A DNA stretch of 5,504 nt from Firmicutes bacterium CAG:341 (GCA_000434995.1 FR895327.1:1-5504), one strand, 5' to 3'; shown: positions 1 to 4,622, counted from the stretch's first letter. Numbers and translations are program-made. The notes: a model not told the origin generated them from the letters alone.

Positions 1-21
1 CAAACAGCAAGCTTAATTATT

Positions 22-255
22 TTATAGTAATGGTATAATCGACCATAAAAGCTTTAAAACAGATACAATCAATCTATATACATAAGTAGCGATTAAAAAG
101 CCAAGAATAACAATAACAGGACCCATAGGAATGAAGTAACCTATAAAACCGATAGCTTCAGTTAAAATGTCAAATGAAGTTGTTATAGATGAAATATCAA
201 ATTGAGTACCGTGCAACAAATTAGCTACCCAATTAAGAAAAGTAATTACAATCAA
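22..255 (-). CDS. pVI-like minor coat / membrane protein
   Basis: This 77-residue hydrophobic protein has a weakly hydrophobic N-terminus and a long hydrophobic stretch from about residue 34 to the end, with IPMGPVIVILGFLIA followed by an Arg (YRLI) and a second apolar run ending in PLL. The start is TTG, chosen because AGGTGAT lies just upstream and the same AGGTGAT-type site precedes the gene at 4039. It begins 12 bp after the stop of the adsorption-protein frame. In filamentous phages the gene between pIII and the pI/Zot ATPase is pVI, a small membrane protein that caps the virion together with pIII; position, size and hydrophobicity all fit. No sequence motif settles it, so the function rests on synteny. 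The ATPase gene would begin beyond the left edge; positions 1-21 show no start with a binding site. Confidence 0.7.
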   Translation of the reverse strand: MIVITFLNWVANLLHGTQFDISSITTSFDILTEAIGFIGYFIPMGPVIVILGFLIATYVYRLIVSVLKLLWSIIPLL

Positions 256-267
256 ATTATCACCTCA

Positions 268-1263
268 CTAAAAATCATCAATATCATCATATCCGCCATT
301 AGCTTTCAAATGCTCGTAATAATCATTAGCCATAGAATCGTTAATCATATCATTTAATTGATTTTCGTGGAATTCAACACCGCCAACGAAAGTAACACCA
401 GAGCCGTGTATAATTTCAGGAAGTCGCTTCCAAAGAGCGACCAAAAAGCCAAGGTACATAAAACAGCTAACAACTGTATCACCCACACTTTTAAAAGGAG
501 CATACCAACTAAAATCAATACTATATGATTTAGCAGGCAAGCTATAATACTTCCCTTTAACACCTGCGGAAGTAAATGTTAGAACAGGCGAACTATCAGT
601 TATTAAAGAATTCTTAATATCATTAGGCACTGTATCAACAACTTCATAAGCAGAGCCGATAAAAGTATTATCCTTAACATTAGTTATAGCCGATTCAAAT
701 GCAACTTTATTATCTTCACTTTGTGGATTAGTATAGTTATCAATAGTATGATAAACATCTAATAACACTTCTTTGAATGTAGATTTTATTGAATGTGTAA
801 ACCAATTCTCAACATCATCACCATCAGGGTTAAATATTATATCAAAGCCAAAGTATTCCCCCATTGCCTGATGAAAGTTATTATTTTGAAATATTATATC
901 AACAAGATACTCACTAATTCTATCAATACTGCTAATAATATTATTAACATATTCGGCAACATCACTACGATAAGCATTAAAATTTGAACGAAATAAAGTT
1001 AATTCAACTGCCATATTAGATATACGATTAGATATATCATCAAGACCTGACTTTAATTTAGTTATGCCGCTCTCAATTGACTTAAGATAAACTTGATACC
1101 CTTTCTGATTGCTATAAAGGTTATCAAGACGGGTAATAATATCGGTAAGAGAGCCACTAATTCGCTCAAGACTTCCGATAATGTTGTTTTTTTCAGAGTA
1201 GCTCCAAGAAGAACCTCCTGCTGTGTCGCTCCCCCCGGTGTTGGAGTCGTACTCGTTGGTGTA
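268..1263 (-). CDS. C-terminal half of pIII-like adsorption protein, read in the -1 frame
   Basis: A conventional reading starts at ATG 1014 (248 residues), but no Shine-Dalgarno precedes that ATG, and the frame is open upstream to a TGA at 1275-1273. The extension reads like protein: a Gly/Ser linker (DSNTGGSDTAGGSSWS), then an amphipathic coiled-coil-like stretch (SLERISGSLTDIITRLDNLY ... LKSGLDDISNRI) running straight into the 248-residue part. That part ends with a membrane segment (VVSCFMYLGFLVALWKRLP) and an acidic tail. I found no ATG, GTG or TTG with a binding site in the extension. The simplest reading is that ribosomes or polymerase slip -1 on the T8 run (1263-1270) while reading the secreted 1062-1766 gene. 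This gives a product of about 499 residues with signal peptide, N-terminal domain, linker, coiled coil and C-terminal anchor, the plan of filamentous phage pIII. The coding frame is seen; the fusion and the pIII role are inferred. Confidence 0.75.
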   Translation of the reverse strand, partial: YTNEYDSNTGGSDTAGGSSWSYSEKNNIIGSLERISGSLTDIITRLDNLYSNQKGYQVYLKSIESGITKLKSGLDDISNRISNMAVELTLFRSNFNAYRSDVAEYVNNIISSIDRISEYLVDIIFQNNNFHQAMGEYFGFDIIFNPDGDDVENWFTHSIKSTFKEVLLDVYHTIDNYTNPQSEDNKVAFESAITNVKDNTFIGSAYEVVDTVPNDIKNSLITDSSPVLTFTSAGVKGKYYSLPAKSYSIDFSWYAPFKSVGDTVVSCFMYLGFLVALWKRLPEIIHGSGVTFVGGVEFHENQLNDMINDSMANDYYEHLKANGGYDDIDDF

Positions 1264-1766
1264 AAAAAAACTTCACCGTCTTTCATTACTTTATAATTAC
1301 TGTAATAGCCTTTAATACCAAAATTATTTACATTAGCCTTATGATTTTTACTATAACAATATTGTGTAAAATCATACGGATTCATATTACCACCTTCTTG
1401 AGTAGTAGGGTTATTTACCAATTTATTTAAAGTACCTTTAACACCTAATGATACATTAGAATAAACATTATCCAAACCATATTTAACAATAATAATATTA
1501 TTCTGCTCTTTATCACTAAACAGCAAATTATCAGTTGTAACAGTTACAGGATATTGCGAAAAAACACAATAGCAGAAATCAGGCTCGCTGACATCTTTTG
1601 AATACACAAAATAGTTAGTATAATCCTCGCTAATCTCAATTCCGTTATCTTTAGCTATTTGACGATAATTAACCGAATTTATACCGGTCTTTGCAAACGC
1701 TGTTACAGGCATAAGTGAGAACACAACAAGCATAACAGAAAATATAACACAAGATATTTTTTTCAT
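1062..1766 (-). CDS. Secreted adsorption-type protein with coat-protein-like C-terminal anchor
   Basis: The 234-residue product starts at ATG 1766 behind AAAGGAG. Residues 1-25 form a clear signal peptide (Lys-Lys, apolar core, likely cut after AFA). Residues 26-165 form an exported domain with a CYC motif near 66-68 and another Cys near 137. A Thr/Pro linker (TPTSTTPTPGG) follows at 169-179. The last 50 residues align without gaps to the last 50 of the major coat protein at 1858-2040, 24 identical by my count, including FIAIRKGI. The unshifted product is therefore an extracellular domain carried on a coat-protein membrane helix. It is the first gene after the coat-protein terminator, where pIII (host adsorption) sits in Ff-type phages. 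Its region 1062-1272 overlaps the open -1 frame. I do not recognise the N-terminal domain; receptor binding is inferred from position and architecture. Confidence 0.8.
   Translation of the reverse strand: MKKISCVIFSVMLVVFSLMPVTAFAKTGINSVNYRQIAKDNGIEISEDYTNYFVYSKDVSEPDFCYCVFSQYPVTVTTDNLLFSDKEQNNIIIVKYGLDNVYSNVSLGVKGTLNKLVNNPTTQEGGNMNPYDFTQYCYSKNHKANVNNFGIKGYYSNYKVMKDGEVFFTPTSTTPTPGGATQQEVLLGATLKKTTLSEVLSELVALLPILLPVLITFIAIRKGIKFILSQLRAA
1258..1271 (-). other. Candidate -1 slippage site in the adsorption gene (T8)
   Basis: On the minus strand the sequence is G-T8-ACACC. In the gene's frame it reads GTT TTT TTT ACA (residues 166-169), which contains the slippery heptamer T TTT TTT. A -1 slip, or one extra U in the mRNA, continues as TTT TTT TAC ACC into the frame that stays open to 268. 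The -1 frame is closed by a TGA only 3 bp upstream of the run. CTCCAA (1246-1241) can pair with TTGGAG (1207-1202) about 16 nt downstream of the run, a possible but weak stimulatory stem. A second possible site is the A7 run at 1187-1193, with GGAG 8 nt and AGGAGG 20 nt upstream of it. Confidence 0.6.
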
Positions 1767-1782
1767 TTAAAAACTCCTTTCT

Positions 1783-1810
1783 AAAAAATTAAGGGGAAAG
1801 GGCTTCCCCT
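1783..1810 (-). terminator. Central terminator between coat and adsorption genes
   Basis: On the minus strand AGGGGAA and TTCCCCT (1810-1804 and 1798-1792) form a perfect 7-bp G/C-rich stem with a 5-nt loop, followed by TAATTTTTT. It lies 48 bp after the coat protein stop and 16 bp before the next start. Filamentous coliphages have a terminator at exactly this point, which keeps coat protein mRNA abundant and pIII scarce; the same use is inferred here. Confidence 0.75.
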
Positions 1811-1831
1811 CTCCCCTCGCTCGAGAAAAAA

Positions 1832-1857
1832 CAAATAATATAGAAATATACAAAAAA
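1832..1857. repeat. 26-bp direct repeat, copy 1
   Basis: Positions 1832-1857 and 4551-4576 match at 25 of 26 bases, with an exact 19-base core TATAGAAATATACAAAAAA at 1839-1857 and 4558-4576. This copy directly abuts the coat protein stop codon. The core contains TATA-GAAA-TATA, a small palindrome. The two copies flank the replication and coat module. Confidence 0.8.
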
Positions 1858-2040
1858 TTATGCACTACGAAGCATACCAAGTACGAAGCTGATACCCTTA
1901 CGAATAGCAATAAACGAAATTGCAACCGGAATAATAGTAGGAATAACTGCTACTACCTCATTAAGAACACCGCCTACCATTGATGATGTAATTGTTTGGT
2001 CAAGAACAGTAGCAGCGTTAATTGCATGAATTACAGGCAT
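1858..2040 (-). CDS. Major coat protein (pVIII-like)
   Basis: This 60-residue protein starts at ATG 2040 behind AAAGGGGG. It has the layout of a filamentous phage major coat protein: a polar amphipathic N-terminal part (residues 1-28), one apolar helix with two prolines (about 29-46, VVAVIPTIIPVAISFIAI), and a basic C-terminal part (R47, K48, R58) that in this family faces the packaged DNA. No classical signal peptide is visible, so insertion would rely on the single helix itself. The gene lies behind a run of small membrane proteins and directly before a terminator, as gene VIII does in Ff. The C-terminal half is closely matched by the end of the 1062-1766 product. Confidence 0.88.
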   Translation of the reverse strand: MPVIHAINAATVLDQTITSSMVGGVLNEVVAVIPTIIPVAISFIAIRKGISFVLGMLRSA

Positions 2041-2194
2041 TATCTATTTTCCCCCTTTCTTTTTCTTTCTTTATTTCTAACCTTACAGCTATTAGCTTTT
2101 TTGTGCAGTCACGAAGCAAAGCAAAACAACCATAAAGGAAGATTGCAAATGCAATAAATAGTAATATTAGTTCTTTTATTTTGTAGACCCCCAA
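2018..2194 (-). CDS. Very small membrane protein (pIX-position), overlapping the coat gene
   Basis: This frame gives about 58 residues from a TTG at 2194, or 53 if translation starts at an ATA at 2179 placed 8 nt after GGGGGT; no standard start has a good ribosome binding site, so the start is uncertain. The product has one strong membrane helix (LILLFIAFAIFLYGCFALL), then a basic and charged helix (RLEIKKEKERGK). It overlaps the previous small gene by 19 bp when started at TTG, and its 3' end overlaps the coat gene by 23 bp. In Ff phages two tiny membrane proteins, pVII and pIX, lie exactly between gene V and gene VIII and form the leading virion tip. That role is inferred from place and size only. 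Confidence 0.5.
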   Translation of the reverse strand: MGVYKIKELILLFIAFAIFLYGCFALLRDCTKKLIAVRLEIKKEKERGKIDNACNSCN

Positions 2195-2328
2195 TCTTCA
2201 GGAAAGAGTGAACCAATCCAATTGACGAGTGGTTTTATCAAATAATCTATCGAAAATTTGATTAACTCAACTACAAGGATTGAACCGCATATTGTATATA
2301 TGCTTTCCAAAAGTTCGTTACTTTCCAA
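2176..2328 (-). CDS. Very small membrane protein (pVII-position)
   Basis: The product is 50 residues from TTG 2328, chosen because AGGAG lies 9 nt upstream; the frame is closed by TAG just before, so the only other start is a TTG at 2337 that directly abuts AGGAG. The start overlaps the end of the gene at 2318-2593 by 11 bp, which suggests translational coupling. An N-terminal acidic segment (ESNELLES) precedes an apolar stretch (IYTICGSILVVELIKF) and a second one (YLIKPLVNWIGSLF), ending in the polar EDWGSTK. With the next small gene it fills the otherwise empty 2041-2317 interval. A minor virion tip protein is the best guess from gene order. Confidence 0.6.
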   Translation of the reverse strand: MESNELLESIYTICGSILVVELIKFSIDYLIKPLVNWIGSLFPEDWGSTK

Positions 2329-2593
2329 GTTCTTCAACTCCTACAAGTTCTTTTCTTAACTTGCCATAAGCTTCATTAAGAACAACAGTAAGCTTATATT
2401 CTTGAAGTAAATTGATACTTGATATAATATCAAAAAGTTTATCATTAGCACTGTCAATTACAAGTCTTTCACTTGTATGATTGTCATAATCATAAATTAC
2501 AACAAAGTGTGCTGTACCCTTTTTACCCTCAAATTCCCAATCACGAGAAAACATATCAAGTACCGGTGCTTTAACAGTTGTAGTTAATTTCAT
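2318..2593 (-). CDS. Small cytoplasmic protein, possible pV-like ssDNA-binding protein
   Basis: The product has 91 residues and starts at ATG 2593 behind AAAGGAG, overlapping the stop of the upstream gene by one base (TAATG). There is no signal peptide or membrane segment. The sequence alternates apolar and polar residues in several likely beta strands (TAHFVVIYDYD, ERLVID, YKLTVVL) with a helix between (DKLFDIISSINLL), compatible with a small OB-like fold. In filamentous phages the gene after the initiator and before the two tiny virion proteins is gene V, the ssDNA-binding protein that coats new single strands and hands them to assembly. The position fits well, but I see no diagnostic motif, so the assignment rests mainly on context. 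Confidence 0.6.
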   Translation of the reverse strand: MKLTTTVKAPVLDMFSRDWEFEGKKGTAHFVVIYDYDNHTSERLVIDSANDKLFDIISSINLLQEYKLTVVLNEAYGKLRKELVGVEELGK

Positions 2594-2814
2594 TATGCTT
2601 CACTCCTTTCATCAAATAATTCTTGATAATGCTGAATAACATCATCTTTTTCTTTTATTTCTTTTTCATAACTTTGTAGTTTTGATTGTGCAATCATAGT
2701 ACCCTTGTTATAAAAAAGAATAACAGCAAGTTCGATTAGGATAGTAGCTACAAAAGACCACTCAGTAGCACCCCAACCTTTCATAATGTCAATAATACTT
2801 TTGATAAACTCCAT
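2593..2814 (-). CDS. Membrane-anchored coiled-coil protein of unknown function
   Basis: This 73-residue protein starts at ATG 2814 behind AAAGGGG. It has an amphipathic N-terminus (MEFIKSIIDIMKGWGATEW), one membrane helix at about residues 20-36 (SFVATILIELAVILFY), and a long charged helix (LQSYEKEIKEKDDVIQHYQE) that looks like a short coiled coil. It sits between the initiator and the pV-like gene and shares the TAATG junction with the latter, so it belongs to the same operon. I do not recognise a family. Candidates are a virion minor protein or a membrane factor tying replication to assembly; neither can be chosen from sequence. Confidence 0.75.
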   Translation of the reverse strand: MEFIKSIIDIMKGWGATEWSFVATILIELAVILFYNKGTMIAQSKLQSYEKEIKEKDDVIQHYQELFDERSEA

Positions 2815-2847
2815 TGTTTATCCCCTTTCTTTTTATAGTCTTTCGAC

Positions 2848-3180
2848 TTATTCAATTATGTAAAAATCGCAATCTTCAAGATAATTATTAACTAACATTT
2901 GCTGATGTTGATTAAGTTTAATACCTCTTGAAAAAAGTTCATTTTCCAACTCTTTAGCAGAATGAGTAAGCAAATATGTAAGAATACTGCTGCCGCAAGT
3001 ATTAAAAAGATACTTTTCAAACTTTGAGTAGTTATACTCAACACCTACACTATCAATAACACTTATTTTTTCGGAGTGACTTAATATCTTTTTCCAATAA
3101 GGTGCAGTAGCTAATCTTGACTTATTATCATCCTTACTACTAACTACAAACCTTAAATAGTTATTAAGCACTCCGGTGTA
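2848..3180 (-). CDS. C-terminal part of the replication initiator, in the -1 frame
   Basis: This frame encodes the part that Rep_trans initiators normally carry after the catalytic region: reading in from the slip point it gives YTGVLNNYLRFVVSS, then APYWKKIL and a helical tail. GVLNNYLRF followed by a W-x-x-I/F-L segment is a familiar pattern in this family. A separate start is possible at GTG 3171 (107 residues), but it has no properly spaced binding site (GGA directly abuts the GTG). A -1 slip on the T7 run at 3180-3186 joins it to the 3153-3863 product and gives 338 residues, a usual size for the family. If the GTG is used, the short product could act as a pX-like modulator of replication, as Ff gene X does from an internal start in gene II. 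Confidence 0.75.
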   Translation of the reverse strand, partial: YTGVLNNYLRFVVSSKDDNKSRLATAPYWKKILSHSEKISVIDSVGVEYNYSKFEKYLFNTCGSSILTYLLTHSAKELENELFSRGIKLNQHQQMLVNNYLEDCDFYIIE

Positions 3181-3863
3181 AAAAAACCTACATCTTCATC
3201 ACTTGTAAGTTTATTTGCGAAACCTTGCGCATTGACTGAACGAAGTCTTATTTCAATTCGCATCCAATTAGGCATATCTTCAGGTTGAAAACCTCTTTCA
3301 GCTCGTTTATCATAAATATTTATAAAGCAATTACTGTTTTGTTTGCCGAAATACAAAGATGTACCTTTAATACCGTCATTTTGTGATTGCATTAAATTAG
3401 AAAATTTTGACCGGCAAGTGTAATTTCCTTTTCGATATGCTTTTACAAGTGTATCAATACTAAAGCTATCATCAATTACATCTTGCGCTATATCTATTCT
3501 TGATACATTAAATCCGTCAAGTTCGGCTACACGCTTAATCAAGTCAAGGAGAGAATAACAAGAGAAAGACTCAATTAAGCGGCAACCTTGACCGGAAAGA
3601 TTTATACATCCGGCTGTGTAATCTTCTTTCTGCGATAACATCAATGTAATATGATTATCGTATGTTACTGAATATTTATAAAACCACCGTGGCGGACACT
3701 CTTTAAATTCAAGACCGCTGTTTTTTAACCCAAGAAATTCTATCATTTCTTCAAATGTTGTAAAATGCCCCGAAACCGTTAACCAGTCTATGATTAAAGG
3801 ATATTTTGATGTATTTTCTGCCCCCCTATTAGTGTTGGGGGCAACTTTCATTTTTTCTATCAT
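3153..3863 (-). CDS. Rolling-circle replication initiator (Rep_trans family), N-terminal and catalytic part
   Basis: The initiator nicks the plus strand of the double-stranded phage DNA and starts rolling-circle synthesis. Visible Rep_trans-type signatures are IDWLTVSG at residues 25-32, RIDIAQD at 122-128 (acidic, probably metal-binding), SLYFGKQNSN at 169-178 leading to INIYDKRAE at 181-189 (the region expected to hold the active-site Tyr, most likely Y184), and WMRIEIRLR at 200-208. The unshifted frame adds eight residues (TPECLITI) after F228 and stops, leaving out the usual C-terminal region, which lies in the -1 frame of the next entry. The start ATG 3863 has AAAGGA 9 nt upstream and overlaps the stop of the preceding gene (ATGA), which suggests coupled translation. 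Family assignment is firm; the split is the odd feature. Confidence 0.92.
   Translation of the reverse strand: MIEKMKVAPNTNRGAENTSKYPLIIDWLTVSGHFTTFEEMIEFLGLKNSGLEFKECPPRWFYKYSVTYDNHITLMLSQKEDYTAGCINLSGQGCRLIESFSCYSLLDLIKRVAELDGFNVSRIDIAQDVIDDSFSIDTLVKAYRKGNYTCRSKFSNLMQSQNDGIKGTSLYFGKQNSNCFINIYDKRAERGFQPEDMPNWMRIEIRLRSVNAQGFANKLTSDEDVGFFTPECLITI
3175..3187 (-). other. Candidate -1 slippage site in rep (T7)
   Basis: The minus strand reads GG-T7-ACACC. In the rep frame it is GGT TTT TTT ACA (residues 226-229), containing the heptamer T TTT TTT. A -1 slip, or an added U, reads on as TAC ACC GGA GTG into the C-terminal frame. The -1 frame is closed by TGA at 3198-3196, so the frame opens just before the run. 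The 12-mer TTTTTTTACACC is identical to that in the adsorption gene at 1258-1269. Confidence 0.65.
3820..3842 (-). repeat. G/C hairpin near the start of rep
   Basis: GCCCCC (3820-3825) and GGGGGC (3837-3842) form a perfect 6-bp all-G/C stem with an 11-nt loop, 21 bp inside rep, in otherwise AT-rich sequence. It could damp Rep translation or mark the nick region, since some rolling-circle initiators cut within their own gene. The sequence alone does not decide. Confidence 0.55.
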
Positions 3864-4039
3864 TTTTCGTCATCCTTTGACTTTGATTTTTTGTCTTTAT
3901 GATATTTAAAAATACCGTCAAGAACAATATCAACAAGAATATAAAATAAACCAGACAAAATAAAACCTACAATAATACCTACAGAAATATATAAAGGTTG
4001 CATTGTATCAAGTACAACTGATGCTTCATCTACTGTCAT
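3860..4039 (-). CDS. Small single-span membrane protein, first gene of the phage operon
   Basis: The product has 59 residues from ATG 4039, chosen because AGGTGA ends 5 nt upstream; an in-frame GTG at 4048 (62 residues) lies inside that binding site and is less likely. One membrane helix spans about residues 16-35 (LYISVGIIVGFILSGLFYILV), followed by a basic and acidic cytoplasmic tail (KYHKDKKSKSKDDEK). Its stop overlaps the rep start (ATGA), so it is probably a translational leader for rep as well as a protein in its own right. It is directly behind the leftward promoter. The family is not recognised; a virion tip or membrane-docking function would fit its size. Confidence 0.75.
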   Translation of the reverse strand: MTVDEASVVLDTMQPLYISVGIIVGFILSGLFYILVDIVLDGIFKYHKDKKSKSKDDEK

Positions 4040-4063
4040 ATTTATCACCTACCTAAAAAGAAC

Positions 4064-4133
4064 TAGTACAACAATGTACTAACAACATAATACCCCATTA
4101 TTGTACTAATGTCAATACCCCAATTTCGTACTA
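4064..4133. promoter_or_regulatory. Operator cluster of GTACTA-type repeats
   Basis: A palindrome TAGTACA-ACAA-TGTACTA occupies 4064-4081. Two further half sites, TTGTACTA at 4101-4108 and CGTACTA at 4127-4133, end two 20-bp direct repeats (4089-4108 and 4114-4133; 17 of 20 identical, both beginning AATACCCCA) spaced 25 bp apart. One half site lies in the promoter spacer, the palindrome just downstream of the -10 box, and one upstream. This is the layout expected for binding by the adjacent XRE repressor, which would shut the leftward promoter and probably its own. Confidence 0.7.
4087..4115 (-). promoter_or_regulatory. Leftward sigma-A promoter of the phage operon
   Basis: On the minus strand TTGACA (4115-4110) and TATTAT (4092-4087) are separated by 17 bp, a near-consensus housekeeping promoter. 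It points to the genes from 4039 down to the left edge. I see no equally good promoter for the rightward repressor gene; TACTAT (4129-4134) and TAAAAT (4137-4142) are possible -10 boxes without a clear -35. Confidence 0.8.
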
Positions 4134-4162
4134 TGGTAAAATATTTTTAAGGAGTTGGTGTA

Positions 4163-4387
4163 ATGTATACTTATCAGAGATTAAAAGACTTAAGAGAAGA
4201 TAAAGATTTGTCACAAACAGATATAGCGAAAATATTAGATACAACACAAAAGCAATATAGTAGGTGGGAAACTGGAGAATATGAAATTCCATTTCACAAT
4301 GTAATTAAATTAGCAAAGTTCTACAATGTAACAATTGATTTTATAGCTAATATTACCAACCTACCAAGTACATTACCAAAAAAGTGA
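4163..4387 (+). CDS. XRE-family (Cro/CI-like) helix-turn-helix repressor
   Basis: This 74-residue protein is nearly all DNA-binding domain. Helix 1 is YQRLKDLREDKD; the helix-turn-helix spans about residues 16-40 (LSQTDIAKILDTTQKQYSRWETGE); the closing helices are HNVIKLAKFYNV and TIDFIANIT. The pattern LSQ-x-IA ... YSRWE-x-GE ... LAKFYNV-x-xDF is typical of the family. It starts at ATG 4163 behind AAGGAG. It is divergent from the phage operon, and the intergenic region carries repeated GTACTA motifs around the operon promoter, so it most likely maintains the quiescent state. It lacks a C-terminal sensing or cleavage domain, so induction by RecA-type self-cleavage is not expected. Confidence 0.92.
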   Translation: MYTYQRLKDLREDKDLSQTDIAKILDTTQKQYSRWETGEYEIPFHNVIKLAKFYNVTIDFIANITNLPSTLPKK

Positions 4388-4398
4388 GGAATGAAAAA

Positions 4399-4557
4399 AT
4401 GACCGAATTATCACAGCAATTTGCAAAGGCCTTTGAAAACACTTTATCTATCGAATTACCTACAGGATTAAAAATTGCACTATTTTATATTTGCGTTTTA
4501 TTTGCAATAACTTTTAATGGACTTAAATATAATTTTAAATTGATTTTTAACAAATAG
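4399..4557 (+). CDS. 52-residue membrane protein in the repressor operon
   Basis: The start is ATG 4399 behind GAGG, 11 bp after the repressor stop, so the two are co-transcribed. Residues 1-20 are polar and amphipathic (MTELSQQFAKAFENTLSIEL). Residues 24-39 form a membrane helix (LKIALFYICVLFAITF), and a short basic tail ends in FNK. The gene is followed at once by copy 2 of the 26-bp repeat and a strong terminator. No family is recognised. As it is made with the repressor it could serve in lysogenic functions such as exclusion of superinfecting phage, but that is a guess from position. Confidence 0.7.
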   Translation: MTELSQQFAKAFENTLSIELPTGLKIALFYICVLFAITFNGLKYNFKLIFNK

Positions 4558-4576
4558 TATAGAAATATACAAAAAA
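4551..4576. repeat. 26-bp direct repeat, copy 2
   Basis: This matches 1832-1857 at 25 of 26 bases. It overlaps the stop codon of the 52-residue gene and ends at the A-run leading into the terminator stem. Here GTATA-GAAA-TATAC (4557-4570) is a 5-bp palindrome. TTTTTGTATA at 4637-4646 is an inverted partial copy on the other side of the terminator. Confidence 0.8.
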
Positions 4577-4622
4577 GCGCCTTGATAAGCTTACCGGCAA
4601 GCTTAATCAGGGTGCTTTTTTC
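4571..4622 (+). terminator. Strong terminator of the repressor operon
   Basis: GCGCCTTGAT-AAGCTT and AAGCTT-A-ATCAGGGTGC (4577-4592 and 4599-4615) form a stem of about 16 bp with one bulged A, two G-U pairs and loop ACCGGC. It is flanked by A6 on the left and T6 on the right, so it can stop transcription in both directions. Confidence 0.9.

Noticed and set aside
354..563. Hydrophobic 69-residue minus-strand frame
   Set aside because: It is nested out of frame within the C-terminal part of the adsorption protein. Its apolar look can arise from reading that AT-rich region in another frame, and I see nothing supporting it as a gene.
793..987. Plus-strand frame of 64 residues
   Set aside because: Opposite a coding frame, rich in Ile, Asn and Lys as expected for AT-rich antisense, without a binding site.
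1012..1014. ATG 1014 as a normal gene start
   Set aside because: No Shine-Dalgarno precedes it, and the frame upstream continues as convincing protein for over 80 codons.
1187..1219. A7 run with upstream AGGAGG as the main shift site (dnaX-like)
   Set aside because: AGGAGG is 20 nt from the run, further than the usual 10-14 nt, and codon phase does not fit A AAA AAG. Kept only as a secondary site, since T8 fits a heptamer and is shared with rep.
1093..1296. Plus-strand frame of 67 residues
   Set aside because: It lies opposite the region already coding in two minus-strand frames, has no binding site at its start, and its composition follows from the opposite strand.
1263..3186. Both frame breaks explained as sequencing errors in homopolymers
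   Set aside because: Possible for rep, but in the adsorption gene the unshifted frame encodes a conserved coat-like domain, which an error would not create. Raw reads would settle the rep case.
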